Positions 1 through 7,984 of a stretch of 64,000 nucleotides of DNA are shown piece by piece. The notes under the pieces are model-generated. The model did not search any database. It saw nothing but the letters and a program-made list of their open reading frames with translations, and had not been told where the DNA came from. The stretch is from Bacteroidales bacterium UBA4116. Its GTDB lineage: Bacteria > Bacteroidota > Bacteroidia > Bacteroidales > Tannerellaceae. Both the position numbers and the translations under genes were made by a program. The stretch lies in the NCBI GenBank assembly GCA_002381645.1, contig DFXE01000007.1, positions 329,404 to 393,403 on the forward strand, read 5' to 3'. How positions within the stretch are numbered: the stretch's first letter is position 1; each line of letters opens with the position of its first letter.

Positions 1-21
1 CTTTCCATCAACCGTTCATTT

Positions 22-246
22 TCAATAATAGGCTTCGCTAAATACATTACAACTCGTAAAATACCAATCCCCCGCCTCCTGAAAAGCACTGATCTTATTT
101 TCCCTTAATAGCCATCCTATGGCCATAAAGATAACAGCCTCTTTCTTATTTGTCAGTTCACCGATTTTCCTGAGGTTTAATTTACCCTTTTCCAAAAGTA
201 AGGATAATATAACACCTGCATCTACTCCAATATCTTTACTCAACAT
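22..246 (-). CDS. small winged-helix protein (DUF2582-like)
   Basis: A 74-residue protein made almost entirely of one winged helix-turn-helix. The sequence shows a first helix (DIGVDAGVILSLL), a helix-turn-helix (LNLRKIGELTNKKEAVIFMAIG) and a wing ending in a GDWYF strand. This matches the DUF2582 family of Bacteroidetes, Archaea and Firmicutes, whose members are 65-80 residues long and of unknown target. I chose the internal ATG at 246 because the 14 codons before it are hydrophobic, Cys-rich and unlike the family. It lies 58 bases downstream of the ECF sigma factor on the same strand, so the two may be co-transcribed. DNA binding is inferred from the fold only. Confidence 0.7.
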   Translation of the reverse strand: MLSKDIGVDAGVILSLLLEKGKLNLRKIGELTNKKEAVIFMAIGWLLRENKISAFQEAGDWYFTSCNVFSEAYY

Positions 247-304
247 AGCTTTGATTTTTAAAAAACAGATACAAATAATGAGACACATCCGAATGAAATA
301 TTAA

Positions 305-808
305 TCATTCGATATATTCTTTTAGTTTAAGCCGCAGTTTTTTCCTGATAAAATAAATACGGCTTTTTACAGTCCCTAAGGGTATATTTGTTTTGTGAGA
401 TATTTCAATATATTTATAGCCGGAAATAAACATCATAAAAACCAGTTGCTCCCCTTTACTCAATTTTTTTATTTCCGATATTGCATCTACTATAATCCGG
501 TCATTTTCCACATAATCATACTGTATTTCATCCTGATATTGAAGACTCATTAAATGTTCATACTCTTCCAACCCATTCTTCCTGTTTTGATGTTTGCAAT
601 AATTATTAAGAAAAATATTACGCATGATGGTCAGGATCCATCCTTTAAAATTATTTTCACTGTATTTATCTTTGTGGATAAGAGCGGTAAGCATGGTATC
701 CTGAACAAGGTCTTTAGCATCTTCATTATTGGCAGTTAACCTAATTGCGAAAGGCATCATCCTTTCATAAGAATAAAATAATTCCCTATAAAAGCTAAAG
801 TTATTCAT
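305..808 (-). CDS. ECF-type RNA polymerase sigma factor
   Basis: A 167-residue sigma-70 factor of the extracytoplasmic-function class. Region 2 is visible near residues 10-80 (DAKDLVQDTM, then FKGWILTIMRNIFLNNY) and region 4 near residues 110-160 (LSKGEQLVFMMFISGYKY, then the HTH with PLGTVKSRIYFIRKKL). Length is normal for the class. The ATG at 808 is preferred over a start ten codons upstream because the family begins a few residues before the first region-2 helix. No FecR or zinc anti-sigma gene adjoins it; the downstream neighbour is a winged-helix protein and the divergent neighbour an AraC regulator, so its inducing signal cannot be read from context. Confidence 0.88.
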   Translation of the reverse strand: MNNFSFYRELFYSYERMMPFAIRLTANNEDAKDLVQDTMLTALIHKDKYSENNFKGWILTIMRNIFLNNYCKHQNRKNGLEEYEHLMSLQYQDEIQYDYVENDRIIVDAISEIKKLSKGEQLVFMMFISGYKYIEISHKTNIPLGTVKSRIYFIRKKLRLKLKEYIE

Positions 809-952
809 AGTATTTCCCGTTTTAGAACTAATGAACAATTATAACAATAATATCTTTATTCTAAATGTTAATTTCTACCACAAGAATGTTCATTTTTTCG
901 TTTTTCGGAATTAAAATATTACATTGCAATCCATTTTTCAATTAGGACTACT

Positions 953-1879
953 ATGAAAGAAAACAAACCTTTCCAACTCATTTTTAATAATCTGACGGAT
1001 TATTACAAACAATTTAATTGCCCGCATATTCTGGACGAATTTATATTATCGGATTGTGAAAATATTTCAGATGTATTTCCTTCCAAAGTCGATTCCGTAT
1101 TTAACGGACTTTTCATCGCGCTTTGTACAAGAGGGAGAAAGGAGATCATCATAAATTACAGGAAATATAATATTGAGGCTCCTTCGCTTGTATGCATTCT
1201 TCCACAATATGTGTTCAAGACCATAAGTCAAACGGAAGATTTCCATTCCGAAATGCTCTTTATTTCGTCGGATTTCATCAAAAGAGTTCTGACTACCAAT
1301 AATATGACAAAAATGCTGATCCGAATAAACCACTCTCCGCACGTACGATTATCCGAAAGCGCGTTAGCCAATCTGATAGAATTCAAAAATCTGTTGATCA
1401 AACATTATAAGCTAAAAGGTAGTCCCAACTACACGATGATGGTAAAAACAATTTTTTTCTGTCTGCTCCTGGAAGTTACAAGGGCATATTTATCGGGAGA
1501 AGATAAAAAAGGGAGAGAGGATAAAGACCGGAAAAATGAAATAACAAATCAATTCTTTAAAATCCTTATTGAAAGCCACCCCAAAGAAAGAGGTATCAAC
1601 CATTATGCTGACAAATTATGCATAACACCTAAATACCTTTCTGCCGTTGTAAAAAAAACAACGGGATTTCCAGTATTAAAGTGGATCAATTACTTCATCA
1701 TTTCAGATGCGAAAAGCTTGCTGAAAATGACTGACCTCACTATACTACAAATATCTGAAGAGCTTAATTTCAAATCCCCGTCTTTTTTTGTACAGTTTTT
1801 TAAACAAAACACAGGAATCACTCCTTCCAAATTCAGGAAAGATTTATCGAACTCGATTATTTCGAATCTTTTTTATTAA
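953..1879 (+). CDS. AraC family transcriptional regulator
   Basis: A 308-residue regulator. The C-terminal ~100 residues are a classic AraC double helix-turn-helix: first HTH at LCITPKYLSAVVKKTTG, second at ILQISEELNFKSPSFFVQFF, ending in the GITPSKFRKD signature. The N-terminal ~180 residues look like the cupin-type sensing domain of the group (RGRKEIIINYRKYNIEAPSLV), which in relatives binds a small ligand or mediates dimerisation. It is transcribed divergently from the ECF sigma gene across an AT-rich 144-base gap. The effector and targets are not evident. The full-length frame and intact motifs support a working gene. Confidence 0.9.
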   Translation: MKENKPFQLIFNNLTDYYKQFNCPHILDEFILSDCENISDVFPSKVDSVFNGLFIALCTRGRKEIIINYRKYNIEAPSLVCILPQYVFKTISQTEDFHSEMLFISSDFIKRVLTTNNMTKMLIRINHSPHVRLSESALANLIEFKNLLIKHYKLKGSPNYTMMVKTIFFCLLLEVTRAYLSGEDKKGREDKDRKNEITNQFFKILIESHPKERGINHYADKLCITPKYLSAVVKKTTGFPVLKWINYFIISDAKSLLKMTDLTILQISEELNFKSPSFFVQFFKQNTGITPSKFRKDLSNSIISNLFY

Positions 1880-1900
1880 TGCCTGGAAAATCCCGGCACC

Positions 1901-2083
1901 TTACTTATTTAATTGGTACCTTTCAGTTAACGACAGACGCGTTTCTTCATCAACCGATTTCATATATCCCTTCCATCCCGGACAGTAATTGATATGCCAC
2001 CGCCAGAAGCGCCCGATCAATGATTTAGGATTTTTATCGTATTGTGCCCGTATCGGACATTTTTCACAATTATGTTTTTTCAT
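1901..2083 (-). CDS. small Cys-rich conserved protein
   Basis: A 60-residue protein with a CxxC pair (Cys6, Cys9), a WRWH segment (His30) and Cys34, an arrangement that could coordinate one metal ion. The rest is rich in Lys, Arg and aromatic residues. Short proteins of this layout (CxxC ... RWxxWHINxCPGWK) recur in Bacteroidetes as conserved hypotheticals, to my recollection. It converges with the AraC gene, 21 bases apart. Real coding status is supported by the compact motif spacing; the function is unknown, and metal binding is an inference. Confidence 0.65.
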   Translation of the reverse strand: MKKHNCEKCPIRAQYDKNPKSLIGRFWRWHINYCPGWKGYMKSVDEETRLSLTERYQLNK

Positions 2084-2221
2084 CAGAAGTTAGTATTTCT
2101 ATTTTGCCGCAAGATAAGGATTCTTCAAAAAGTACATATAAAAAGCAAACAAAAATAACAACATTGCAACCGGTGTTACTGTGATGGAGTATTAAATGAA
2201 ATTCACTACATTTGCTATAAG

Positions 2222-2848
2222 ATGAAAATAATCATTGGCATACTTCTAATATTCGGATCATTTGCCTGTAGTAAAGACGACCGGGTAACGTCAGTCTATT
2301 CCGAATTAAAAGATATGAATGAATTAATACTGGCAGAGGTCCGTGTTGAAAAAACGTTCATCATTGACGACCCTGATATCCGTTTCAGTGAAATCGGTTC
2401 ACGTTCGGGCATTTTTCCCGATATTGCCGATTGGGTAAAAAGAAAAACCGTCCTTGGCAAACGCATCGGGGTATATTCTTTCGGCACTTATTTTTCCGCA
2501 TTTATCGATTTAAGTACGTTAGCAGAAAATGATGTGATTGTAGATGATAAAAAAGGCAGTTGCACCATTACGTTACCCGCCATACAAATAAAAGAATGGG
2601 GACGCGATTTCGATTTGGAAACTAAACATGAACGTGTATCCATATACCGTTCGCCTTTAACACCACAGGAAAAAGCAGAGGCAAAAAACCAGGCAAGCCG
2701 GATACTAAAAGAAGAAATGGATCAAAACGTACAATTCAGACAGGATCTAATAAAAAGTGCCGAAGATAAAGCGGAAAGTTATTTCGGAATTTTATTATCC
2801 GAATGGGGATATCAGGTACAAATAAAGTTCAGGGAGAATAACGAATGA
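2222..2848 (+). CDS. DUF4230 lipoprotein
   Basis: A 208-residue lipoprotein. The signal peptide ends in a lipobox with Cys16 (GSFACSKD), so the mature protein is probably anchored in a membrane. The body carries the DUF4230 pattern: an early helix (LKDMNELILAEVRVEKTF), a beta section with GVYSFGTYFSAFIDLS, and a C-terminal helix rich in Lys and Glu. DUF4230 proteins have no assigned biochemical function. The stop codon overlaps the next start by four bases (ATGA), so the two DUF4230 proteins are translationally coupled and probably act together. A TACATTTG -7-like box (2207-2214) lies so close to the ATG that the mRNA, if made there, would be nearly leaderless. Confidence 0.8.
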   Translation: MKIIIGILLIFGSFACSKDDRVTSVYSELKDMNELILAEVRVEKTFIIDDPDIRFSEIGSRSGIFPDIADWVKRKTVLGKRIGVYSFGTYFSAFIDLSTLAENDVIVDDKKGSCTITLPAIQIKEWGRDFDLETKHERVSIYRSPLTPQEKAEAKNQASRILKEEMDQNVQFRQDLIKSAEDKAESYFGILLSEWGYQVQIKFRENNE

Positions 2849-3483
2849 TTCGAAAAATTAAAAAATTACTTTTTTTCTGCCTGATGATCCTTCTAATTGC
2901 AGGTATCATAACAATTGTCTTTAAGCGAATAAATACAACTTCCGTCTCTACGTTACCTGCCGATATACAGGAAATCCGGCAAGCAGTTAAACTATCCACA
3001 CTGGATATTACATCCGAAGAGATATACAGGGATACCATCAATGGTAAAGGAATCGTTTCAAAATTAAAAGCCCGTATATACATCCGGTTCGATATTGAAC
3101 ATATACCGATGTTTGAGCAGGGAGACACCCTAATAGTCCAACTACCTCCCGAAGTCATTGAAATTTATGAATCTTCGCAGGACGGCTATCAGGTGATCGA
3201 CGTCTGGCATCTACGGTTCCCCGATAATTGGGTAAATATTCCTTTTAGTTCTTCAGAAGAAAATATTATAAAAGAACGGATCAAGCAAAAGATCAGGAAA
3301 CAGATGTATGAAAAAGGTTATGTACAAAGAGCGCGTAAAAATGCCGTTCACTCACTGGCTACGCTTTTCTCGAAATTCCGTAAAAAGGTTGTTATTGTAG
3401 ATCTGCATCCGGATGGATACACAGGGCAACTTAATGCACACGACGGGATTAGTCCGGTAATCCCAAAGCAAGGGATAGATTAA
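2845..3483 (+). CDS. DUF4230 membrane-anchored protein
   Basis: A 212-residue partner of the preceding lipoprotein. Residues ~7-27 form one hydrophobic segment (LFFCLMILLIAGIITIVF) without a lipobox, so it is a signal anchor or an uncleaved leader. The rest parallels DUF4230: a helix (IQEIRQAVKLSTLDITSEEI), beta strands with KARIYIRFDIEHI, and a basic C-terminal helical part. Four-base overlap with the upstream gene indicates one transcript. The tandem arrangement of a lipoprotein and an anchored paralogue suggests a heteromeric envelope assembly, which is inference only. Confidence 0.75.
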   Translation: MIRKIKKLLFFCLMILLIAGIITIVFKRINTTSVSTLPADIQEIRQAVKLSTLDITSEEIYRDTINGKGIVSKLKARIYIRFDIEHIPMFEQGDTLIVQLPPEVIEIYESSQDGYQVIDVWHLRFPDNWVNIPFSSSEENIIKERIKQKIRKQMYEKGYVQRARKNAVHSLATLFSKFRKKVVIVDLHPDGYTGQLNAHDGISPVIPKQGID

Positions 3484-3540
3484 CCGCTTCCATAAAATTA
3501 TTATTTGTACTTTTGAAGAGTGTTTAAAAATAACAACGCC

Positions 3541-4842
3541 ATGAAAAAAGGAATATTCAGTTTATTACTTAGTTTCGGATTACTATTTCCGGCTTTTTCC
3601 CAGAACGGCTACCAGCCCTCCGAAGAAAATCTAAAAGCACGTAAAGAATTTCAGGACAATAAATTCGGTATATTTATCCATTGGGGTATTTACAGCATGC
3701 TGGGAGACGGTGAATGGGTTATGCACAATAAAAACCTGAACCATGAAGAATATGCCAAATTAGCATCTTCATTCTATCCTATCCGGTTCGATGCAGCCGA
3801 ATGGGTTTCCGCCATTAAAGCGTCGGGGGCCAAATATATTTGTTTTACGTCAAGGCACCACGATGGATTCTCCATGTTTGACACCCAATATTCGGATTAT
3901 AATATAGTAAAAGCTACACCTTTCAAACGCGACATTATCAAAGAACTGGCAAATGAATGCCATAAGCAGGGAATCAAGCTGCATCTTTATTATTCACACC
4001 TCGACTGGACACGCGACGATTATTATCCGTTAGGACGGACCGGCCGCGGGACGGGGAGGACCACCCATGGAGAGTGGAAAACCTATTACACTTTTATGAA
4101 TAATCAGATCACTGAATTACTGACCAATTACGGTCCGATAGGGGCGATATGGTTCGACGGTTGGTGGGATCATGACCAGGACCCGGATTTTGACTGGCAA
4201 TTACCTGAACAATACAATATGATCCATAAATTACAACCCGCTTGCCTGGTTGGCAATAATCACCATCAGCTTCCATTTGCAGGAGAGGATATCCAGATCT
4301 TTGAGCGTGACCTGCCGGGAGAAAACAAAGCCGGCCTTTCCGGTCAGGATATAAGCCCGCTGCCGCTGGAAACCTGCGAAACCATGAACAGAACCTGGGG
4401 ATACCGTATTACCGATCAGGATTATAAATCAACCAAAACGCTTATACATTATCTTGTAAAGGCAGCCGGCAAAAACGGAAACCTGTTAATGAATATTGGT
4501 CCTCAGCCCAACGGCGAACTACCGGCGGTATCCGTTGAACGGTTAAAAGAAATAGGCGAATGGATGAAAATATATGGTGAAACGATCTACGGCACAAGAG
4601 CTGGTGCGGTTGAACCACGTCCATGGGGTGTAACTACGCAGAAAGACAACAAAATCTTTATCCATATACTGGATCTGCAAGATAAGGGGCTTTACTTACC
4701 TATAACAGATAAAAAAATAAAAAAAGCTGTAGTTTACAAAGATAAGTCTACTGTAAAATTCACCCAGAACAAACAGGGTTTACTGCTCGAACTGGCAGAA
4801 GCCCCAACAGATATAGACTATGTGGTCGAATTAACGTTCTGA
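3541..4842 (+). CDS. secreted alpha-L-fucosidase (GH29)
   Basis: A 433-residue exported glycoside hydrolase family 29 enzyme that releases terminal L-fucose from glycans by a retaining mechanism. The signal peptide is MKKGIFSLLLSFGLLFPAFS. The catalytic barrel shows the family hallmarks KFGIFIHWGIYS, the ARHHDGF-like SRHHDGFSMFD, and the nucleophile Asp at residue ~206 in WFDGWW. A short C-terminal beta domain follows (~ residues 345-433). The ATG at 3541 starts a proper signal peptide; the frame opens seven codons earlier without one. A TACTTTTG box at 3508-3515 is a possible -7 element. It stands alone, not in a polysaccharide utilisation locus, so the natural substrate (host mucin or plant glycan) is open. 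Confidence 0.9.
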   Translation: MKKGIFSLLLSFGLLFPAFSQNGYQPSEENLKARKEFQDNKFGIFIHWGIYSMLGDGEWVMHNKNLNHEEYAKLASSFYPIRFDAAEWVSAIKASGAKYICFTSRHHDGFSMFDTQYSDYNIVKATPFKRDIIKELANECHKQGIKLHLYYSHLDWTRDDYYPLGRTGRGTGRTTHGEWKTYYTFMNNQITELLTNYGPIGAIWFDGWWDHDQDPDFDWQLPEQYNMIHKLQPACLVGNNHHQLPFAGEDIQIFERDLPGENKAGLSGQDISPLPLETCETMNRTWGYRITDQDYKSTKTLIHYLVKAAGKNGNLLMNIGPQPNGELPAVSVERLKEIGEWMKIYGETIYGTRAGAVEPRPWGVTTQKDNKIFIHILDLQDKGLYLPITDKKIKKAVVYKDKSTVKFTQNKQGLLLELAEAPTDIDYVVELTF

Positions 4843-4862
4843 TATACACATTCTGATCATAA

Positions 4863-5507
4863 ATGAACCGGCGGTATACCCAGACAGAAGAAACAGCCAA
4901 TGCCGTATCACACGGTATTGGCATTATTTTAGGGATTATTTCCGGATGGTTCCTTTTACAAAAAGCATCTTTAAACCCGGATCAGTATGCCGTTTTATAT
5001 GTGGCAATTTACCTGTCGGGGCTGCTTTCTTCTTATATAACCTCCACCTGGTACCATGCCGCCCGCCCGGGTAAAACAAAAGAAAAATTACGGAAATTCG
5101 ACCATGCGGCAATTTATCTGCACATAGCCGGTACTTATACACCTTTCACCCTTTTGATCCTCATTCATGCCGGATTTTGGGGATGGGGAATATTTACCTT
5201 TGTATGGATTTCCGCCGTTTTAGGTATTATTATGAGTTTTACCAACCTGCAGGAACATAGTAATCTCGAAACAATATGTTTCGTAGTTATGGGTGCCGCT
5301 ATTTTAGTGGCACTTAAACCGCTGATGAACTGCCTGTCTGCAATGGATGCCTTACCCGCTTTCTGGTGGCTAGTAGCGGGTGGAATTTCCTATATTGCCG
5401 GAGCAGTGTTCTATTCTTTCAGAAAAGAATATATGCATTCCGTATTCCACTTGTTTTGTTTGGGAGGAACCGTCTGCCATTTAACAGCCGTATGGCTTAT
5501 CTTATAA
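4863..5507 (+). CDS. hemolysin III family membrane protein (PAQR-like)
   Basis: A 214-residue integral membrane protein with about seven transmembrane segments. Family marks are ETANAVSHGIG at the N-terminus, the STWYHA motif, FDHAAIYLHIAGTYTPF in the middle and a late HSVFHLFCLGG with two His residues, which together form the putative metal site of the PAQR/hemolysin III superfamily. Bacterial members (YqfA/TrhA) have been linked to membrane lipid homeostasis; the hemolysin name is historical. The gene starts 20 bases after the fucosidase stop and may be read through from it, though the functions are unrelated. Confidence 0.88.
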   Translation: MNRRYTQTEETANAVSHGIGIILGIISGWFLLQKASLNPDQYAVLYVAIYLSGLLSSYITSTWYHAARPGKTKEKLRKFDHAAIYLHIAGTYTPFTLLILIHAGFWGWGIFTFVWISAVLGIIMSFTNLQEHSNLETICFVVMGAAILVALKPLMNCLSAMDALPAFWWLVAGGISYIAGAVFYSFRKEYMHSVFHLFCLGGTVCHLTAVWLIL

Positions 5508-5517
5508 ATAACGGATA

Positions 5518-6420
5518 TTACCGGCTTAACTTTGCATTACGCATCACTCTTTCAATAGCGTCGTCTACCTGTGCCACCGACTCAAAGCCTAATGTCATGC
5601 AATGTATATTCCCTTTTGTCAAAGCAAAATTGATCGATTGCTCCCGCTCTTCGTCAGATACATGCTTCCCCTCGCCGAATATTTTCATTCCGATCACGCC
5701 TTTACCGTTTTGTTTTGCTTTTCCAAGCAATTCACTTACAGCTTCAGGCGTCCCGTCCATATGTGTCTGGAAAGGATTAATACGGGCGAGGATAACATCA
5801 ACCCACGGATTATTCACTGCTTCAACCATAGCGTCCCAGTTATGACAGGATACACCTACGGCTTTCACGATCCCATCCTGTTTAGCTTTGGAAAAACCCT
5901 CGATATAATGTTTACGTGTAGTGTTCCAGTCACCACTTGACATGCAATGCATCAAAAGAATATCAAAATAATCGCTTCCGGTTTCTTTCCTGAAACGGTC
6001 GAGCGTTTTCTCAACGGGTTCAATTTGGTCGGAACCATCCGGATGTGTCCATATTTTGGAAAGGAGGGTTATTTTTTCACGGGGTATACTTTTAATCACC
6101 TCCCCTACATACGGATGCGAGCCATATCCGTCAGCCATTTCAAAAAATGTAATGCCCCGGTCATAAGCATGGCGGAACATATTTACAAACTTTTCCATAC
6201 CCAGCCGTGTCTGGTTTGACCCTTTATTGTATCCTACCGTACCGGTTCCCATTGCCATACGGGAAACAACCAGTCCTGTATCACCCAATTTCACTTTATC
6301 TACCGTTACATCCCCGGCAGGTATATATCCGAGATTGGCAATACCCGAACGGGCAATGGACAAGCCTGCCATTCCTGCCACACCTGTCCTGATAAATCTG
6401 CGTCTGTTTATTTTGTCCAT
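5518..6420 (-). CDS. Tat-exported aldo/keto reductase
   Basis: A 300-residue NAD(P)H-dependent oxidoreductase with a twin-arginine leader (NRRRFIRTG at residues 5-13 and a hydrophobic AGMAGLSIA stretch). The AKR tetrad is visible: Asp/Tyr in FEMADGYGSH, Lys in LLSKIW and His in ILLMHCMS. The C-terminal SINFALTKGNIHCMTLGFES segment fits the cofactor-binding end. Tat export implies that it folds and loads its cofactor in the cytoplasm before crossing. It converges with the hemolysin III gene (10 bases) and the substrate is unknown. Similar Tat-tagged AKRs are common in Bacteroidetes. Confidence 0.88.
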   Translation of the reverse strand: MDKINRRRFIRTGVAGMAGLSIARSGIANLGYIPAGDVTVDKVKLGDTGLVVSRMAMGTGTVGYNKGSNQTRLGMEKFVNMFRHAYDRGITFFEMADGYGSHPYVGEVIKSIPREKITLLSKIWTHPDGSDQIEPVEKTLDRFRKETGSDYFDILLMHCMSSGDWNTTRKHYIEGFSKAKQDGIVKAVGVSCHNWDAMVEAVNNPWVDVILARINPFQTHMDGTPEAVSELLGKAKQNGKGVIGMKIFGEGKHVSDEEREQSINFALTKGNIHCMTLGFESVAQVDDAIERVMRNAKLSR

Positions 6421-6526
6421 AATAGATTAATTTGTCAGCAATATAATAATTATTATTAGAAATATGCAACATTCATTTTTGACTTTTCGTATTATAAGAT
6501 ATATGCACACTTTTAAATAAAATAAT

Positions 6527-7462
6527 ATGAAAACAAGAACAGCACTTTTATGGACAGCCTTACTGCTGGTAGCTATTAACTCATTCGGCTCAGACAACAG
6601 GATCAGAGGAAACGGGAATATTATTACGAAAACAATTGCAATCTCTGATTACGATGAAATTGCAATGGCAGGAAGCATGCAGTTTGAATATGAACAATCT
6701 TCCGCCTCGCCCTACCTGGAAATAACGGTCGACGAAAATATCTTTCCGTATCTCCAAGCGGAAGTAAAAGGAAATAAATTAATAGTAGGTACTAAAACTG
6801 AAGATAACGGTCGGGGAAGGAAATCGTACAATATCTCTCCTACCGTTTACAAAATCAAATCAAATTCAAGGAATTTAAGAAAACTGGACACTGCCGGCTC
6901 TGGTCGCTTTATCGTCAACAGCCCGCTAAACATCAGTTCACTTGTTTTAAATACTGCAGGTAGTGGAGGTGTTGAATTTAAAAAAGAGGTGAACGGCAAC
7001 AGTTTGAAAGCAAACCTGGCAGGATCAGGGAAAATAATAGCTTATGAGAATGTAAAAATGGACCAGACAGAAGCAAGCCTTGCGGGAAGCGGAAGAATTG
7101 AGTTTCTTAAAAAAGTGAACGGAGCTTTTCTAAAAGCCAATTTGGCGGGTTCAGGAAAAATTAAAGCAAACAACATTCAGGTCCGGAATGCCAGTTGTAG
7201 TTTGTCAAGCAGCGGCGAAATGATTATTGAAGGATCAACAAAAGAAATCAGCTACAGCATTGCCGGCAGTGGAAAAATAAAGGCTTTCGATTGCAAAGCG
7301 GATAAAGTGAATTCAAGCATAAACGGATCGGGAAAAATCGAATTATACGCAGCAAAACAATTAAGCGCAAGCGTAATGGGTAGCGGCAATATTTCCTACA
7401 AAGGAAATCCGTCTATCAATAAAAGCACCTCCGGCTCCGGTTCAATCAGGCACATAAACTGA
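6527..7462 (+). CDS. secreted head-GIN (DUF2807) repeat protein
   Basis: A 311-residue exported protein: signal peptide (ALLWTALLLVAINSFGS), then a DUF2807 fold. From residue ~115 on it is built of short beta-helix-like repeats with the core AGSGxI or NGSGKI roughly every 20 residues (at least ten GSG cores). Such proteins form right-handed beta-solenoids in the envelope or outside the cell; their ligands are unknown. The final repeat, TSGSGSIRHIN, closes the solenoid. It stands alone with a hairpin terminator downstream, so no partner can be named. Confidence 0.85.
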   Translation: MKTRTALLWTALLLVAINSFGSDNRIRGNGNIITKTIAISDYDEIAMAGSMQFEYEQSSASPYLEITVDENIFPYLQAEVKGNKLIVGTKTEDNGRGRKSYNISPTVYKIKSNSRNLRKLDTAGSGRFIVNSPLNISSLVLNTAGSGGVEFKKEVNGNSLKANLAGSGKIIAYENVKMDQTEASLAGSGRIEFLKKVNGAFLKANLAGSGKIKANNIQVRNASCSLSSSGEMIIEGSTKEISYSIAGSGKIKAFDCKADKVNSSINGSGKIELYAAKQLSASVMGSGNISYKGNPSINKSTSGSGSIRHIN

Positions 7463-7518
7463 GCAACCTCCGGGATTTTACTTCATTACTAAACCCAGCC
7501 TTTATCCGGTTAAATGAA

Positions 7519-7553
7519 TGTCATGCCTAATCACCGTAAGATCGGGCATGACA
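7519..7553. terminator. convergent hairpin terminator
   Basis: Perfect 9-bp inverted repeat TGTCATGCC / GGCATGACA with a 17-base loop, between the DUF2807 gene and the convergent small membrane protein gene. A short T-rich run (ATCTTTAT) follows on the plus strand. Confidence 0.6.
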
Positions 7554-7557
7554 ATCT

Positions 7558-7827
7558 TTATACACTGACCATATCTGAAAATTGGGACAGGGTACCGATT
7601 ATCGTCGAAAAGAACAATATACCTAATATAAACCCGATCAGCATCCACAGCAAAACAGCTCTTGCAAAATTAACGCGGGTAGGATTCTGTCCCGTTCCAA
7701 ATGCCCAAATCACTAACATAATCAAATTCAAAACCGGAATGGTTAGCACCAGCAAGGTCAGCATCCACTCAAAAAGGCTGATCGGAGGATAATGCACAAC
7801 CCTTTCGTCCTTATAATTGTCTTCCAT
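7558..7827 (-). CDS. small two-helix membrane protein
   Basis: An 89-residue protein with two predicted transmembrane helices (about residues 18-44 and 58-80) separated by a short polar GTGQNPTRVNFARA loop. The pattern (an N-terminal polar tail, then LxxLLVLTIPVLNLIMLVIWAFG) is shared by many small Bacteroidetes and Firmicutes membrane proteins of unknown role. It converges with the DUF2807 gene and diverges from the DUF4139 gene, so it forms its own transcription unit. Confidence 0.65.
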   Translation of the reverse strand: MEDNYKDERVVHYPPISLFEWMLTLLVLTIPVLNLIMLVIWAFGTGQNPTRVNFARAVLLWMLIGFILGILFFSTIIGTLSQFSDMVSV

Positions 7828-7984
7828 ACTACTATAGTTTAAAATTCTAAAGCAAAAGTATTCATATTTTCAGCAATTCAACTTTTTATTTCACATAGTT
7901 GAAAAACATATTCACACAGTTATGGAATTTTCTTGTTTTCTTTATCCATATCTTTGGAAAGATATCAACTAAAAGCATAGCCGT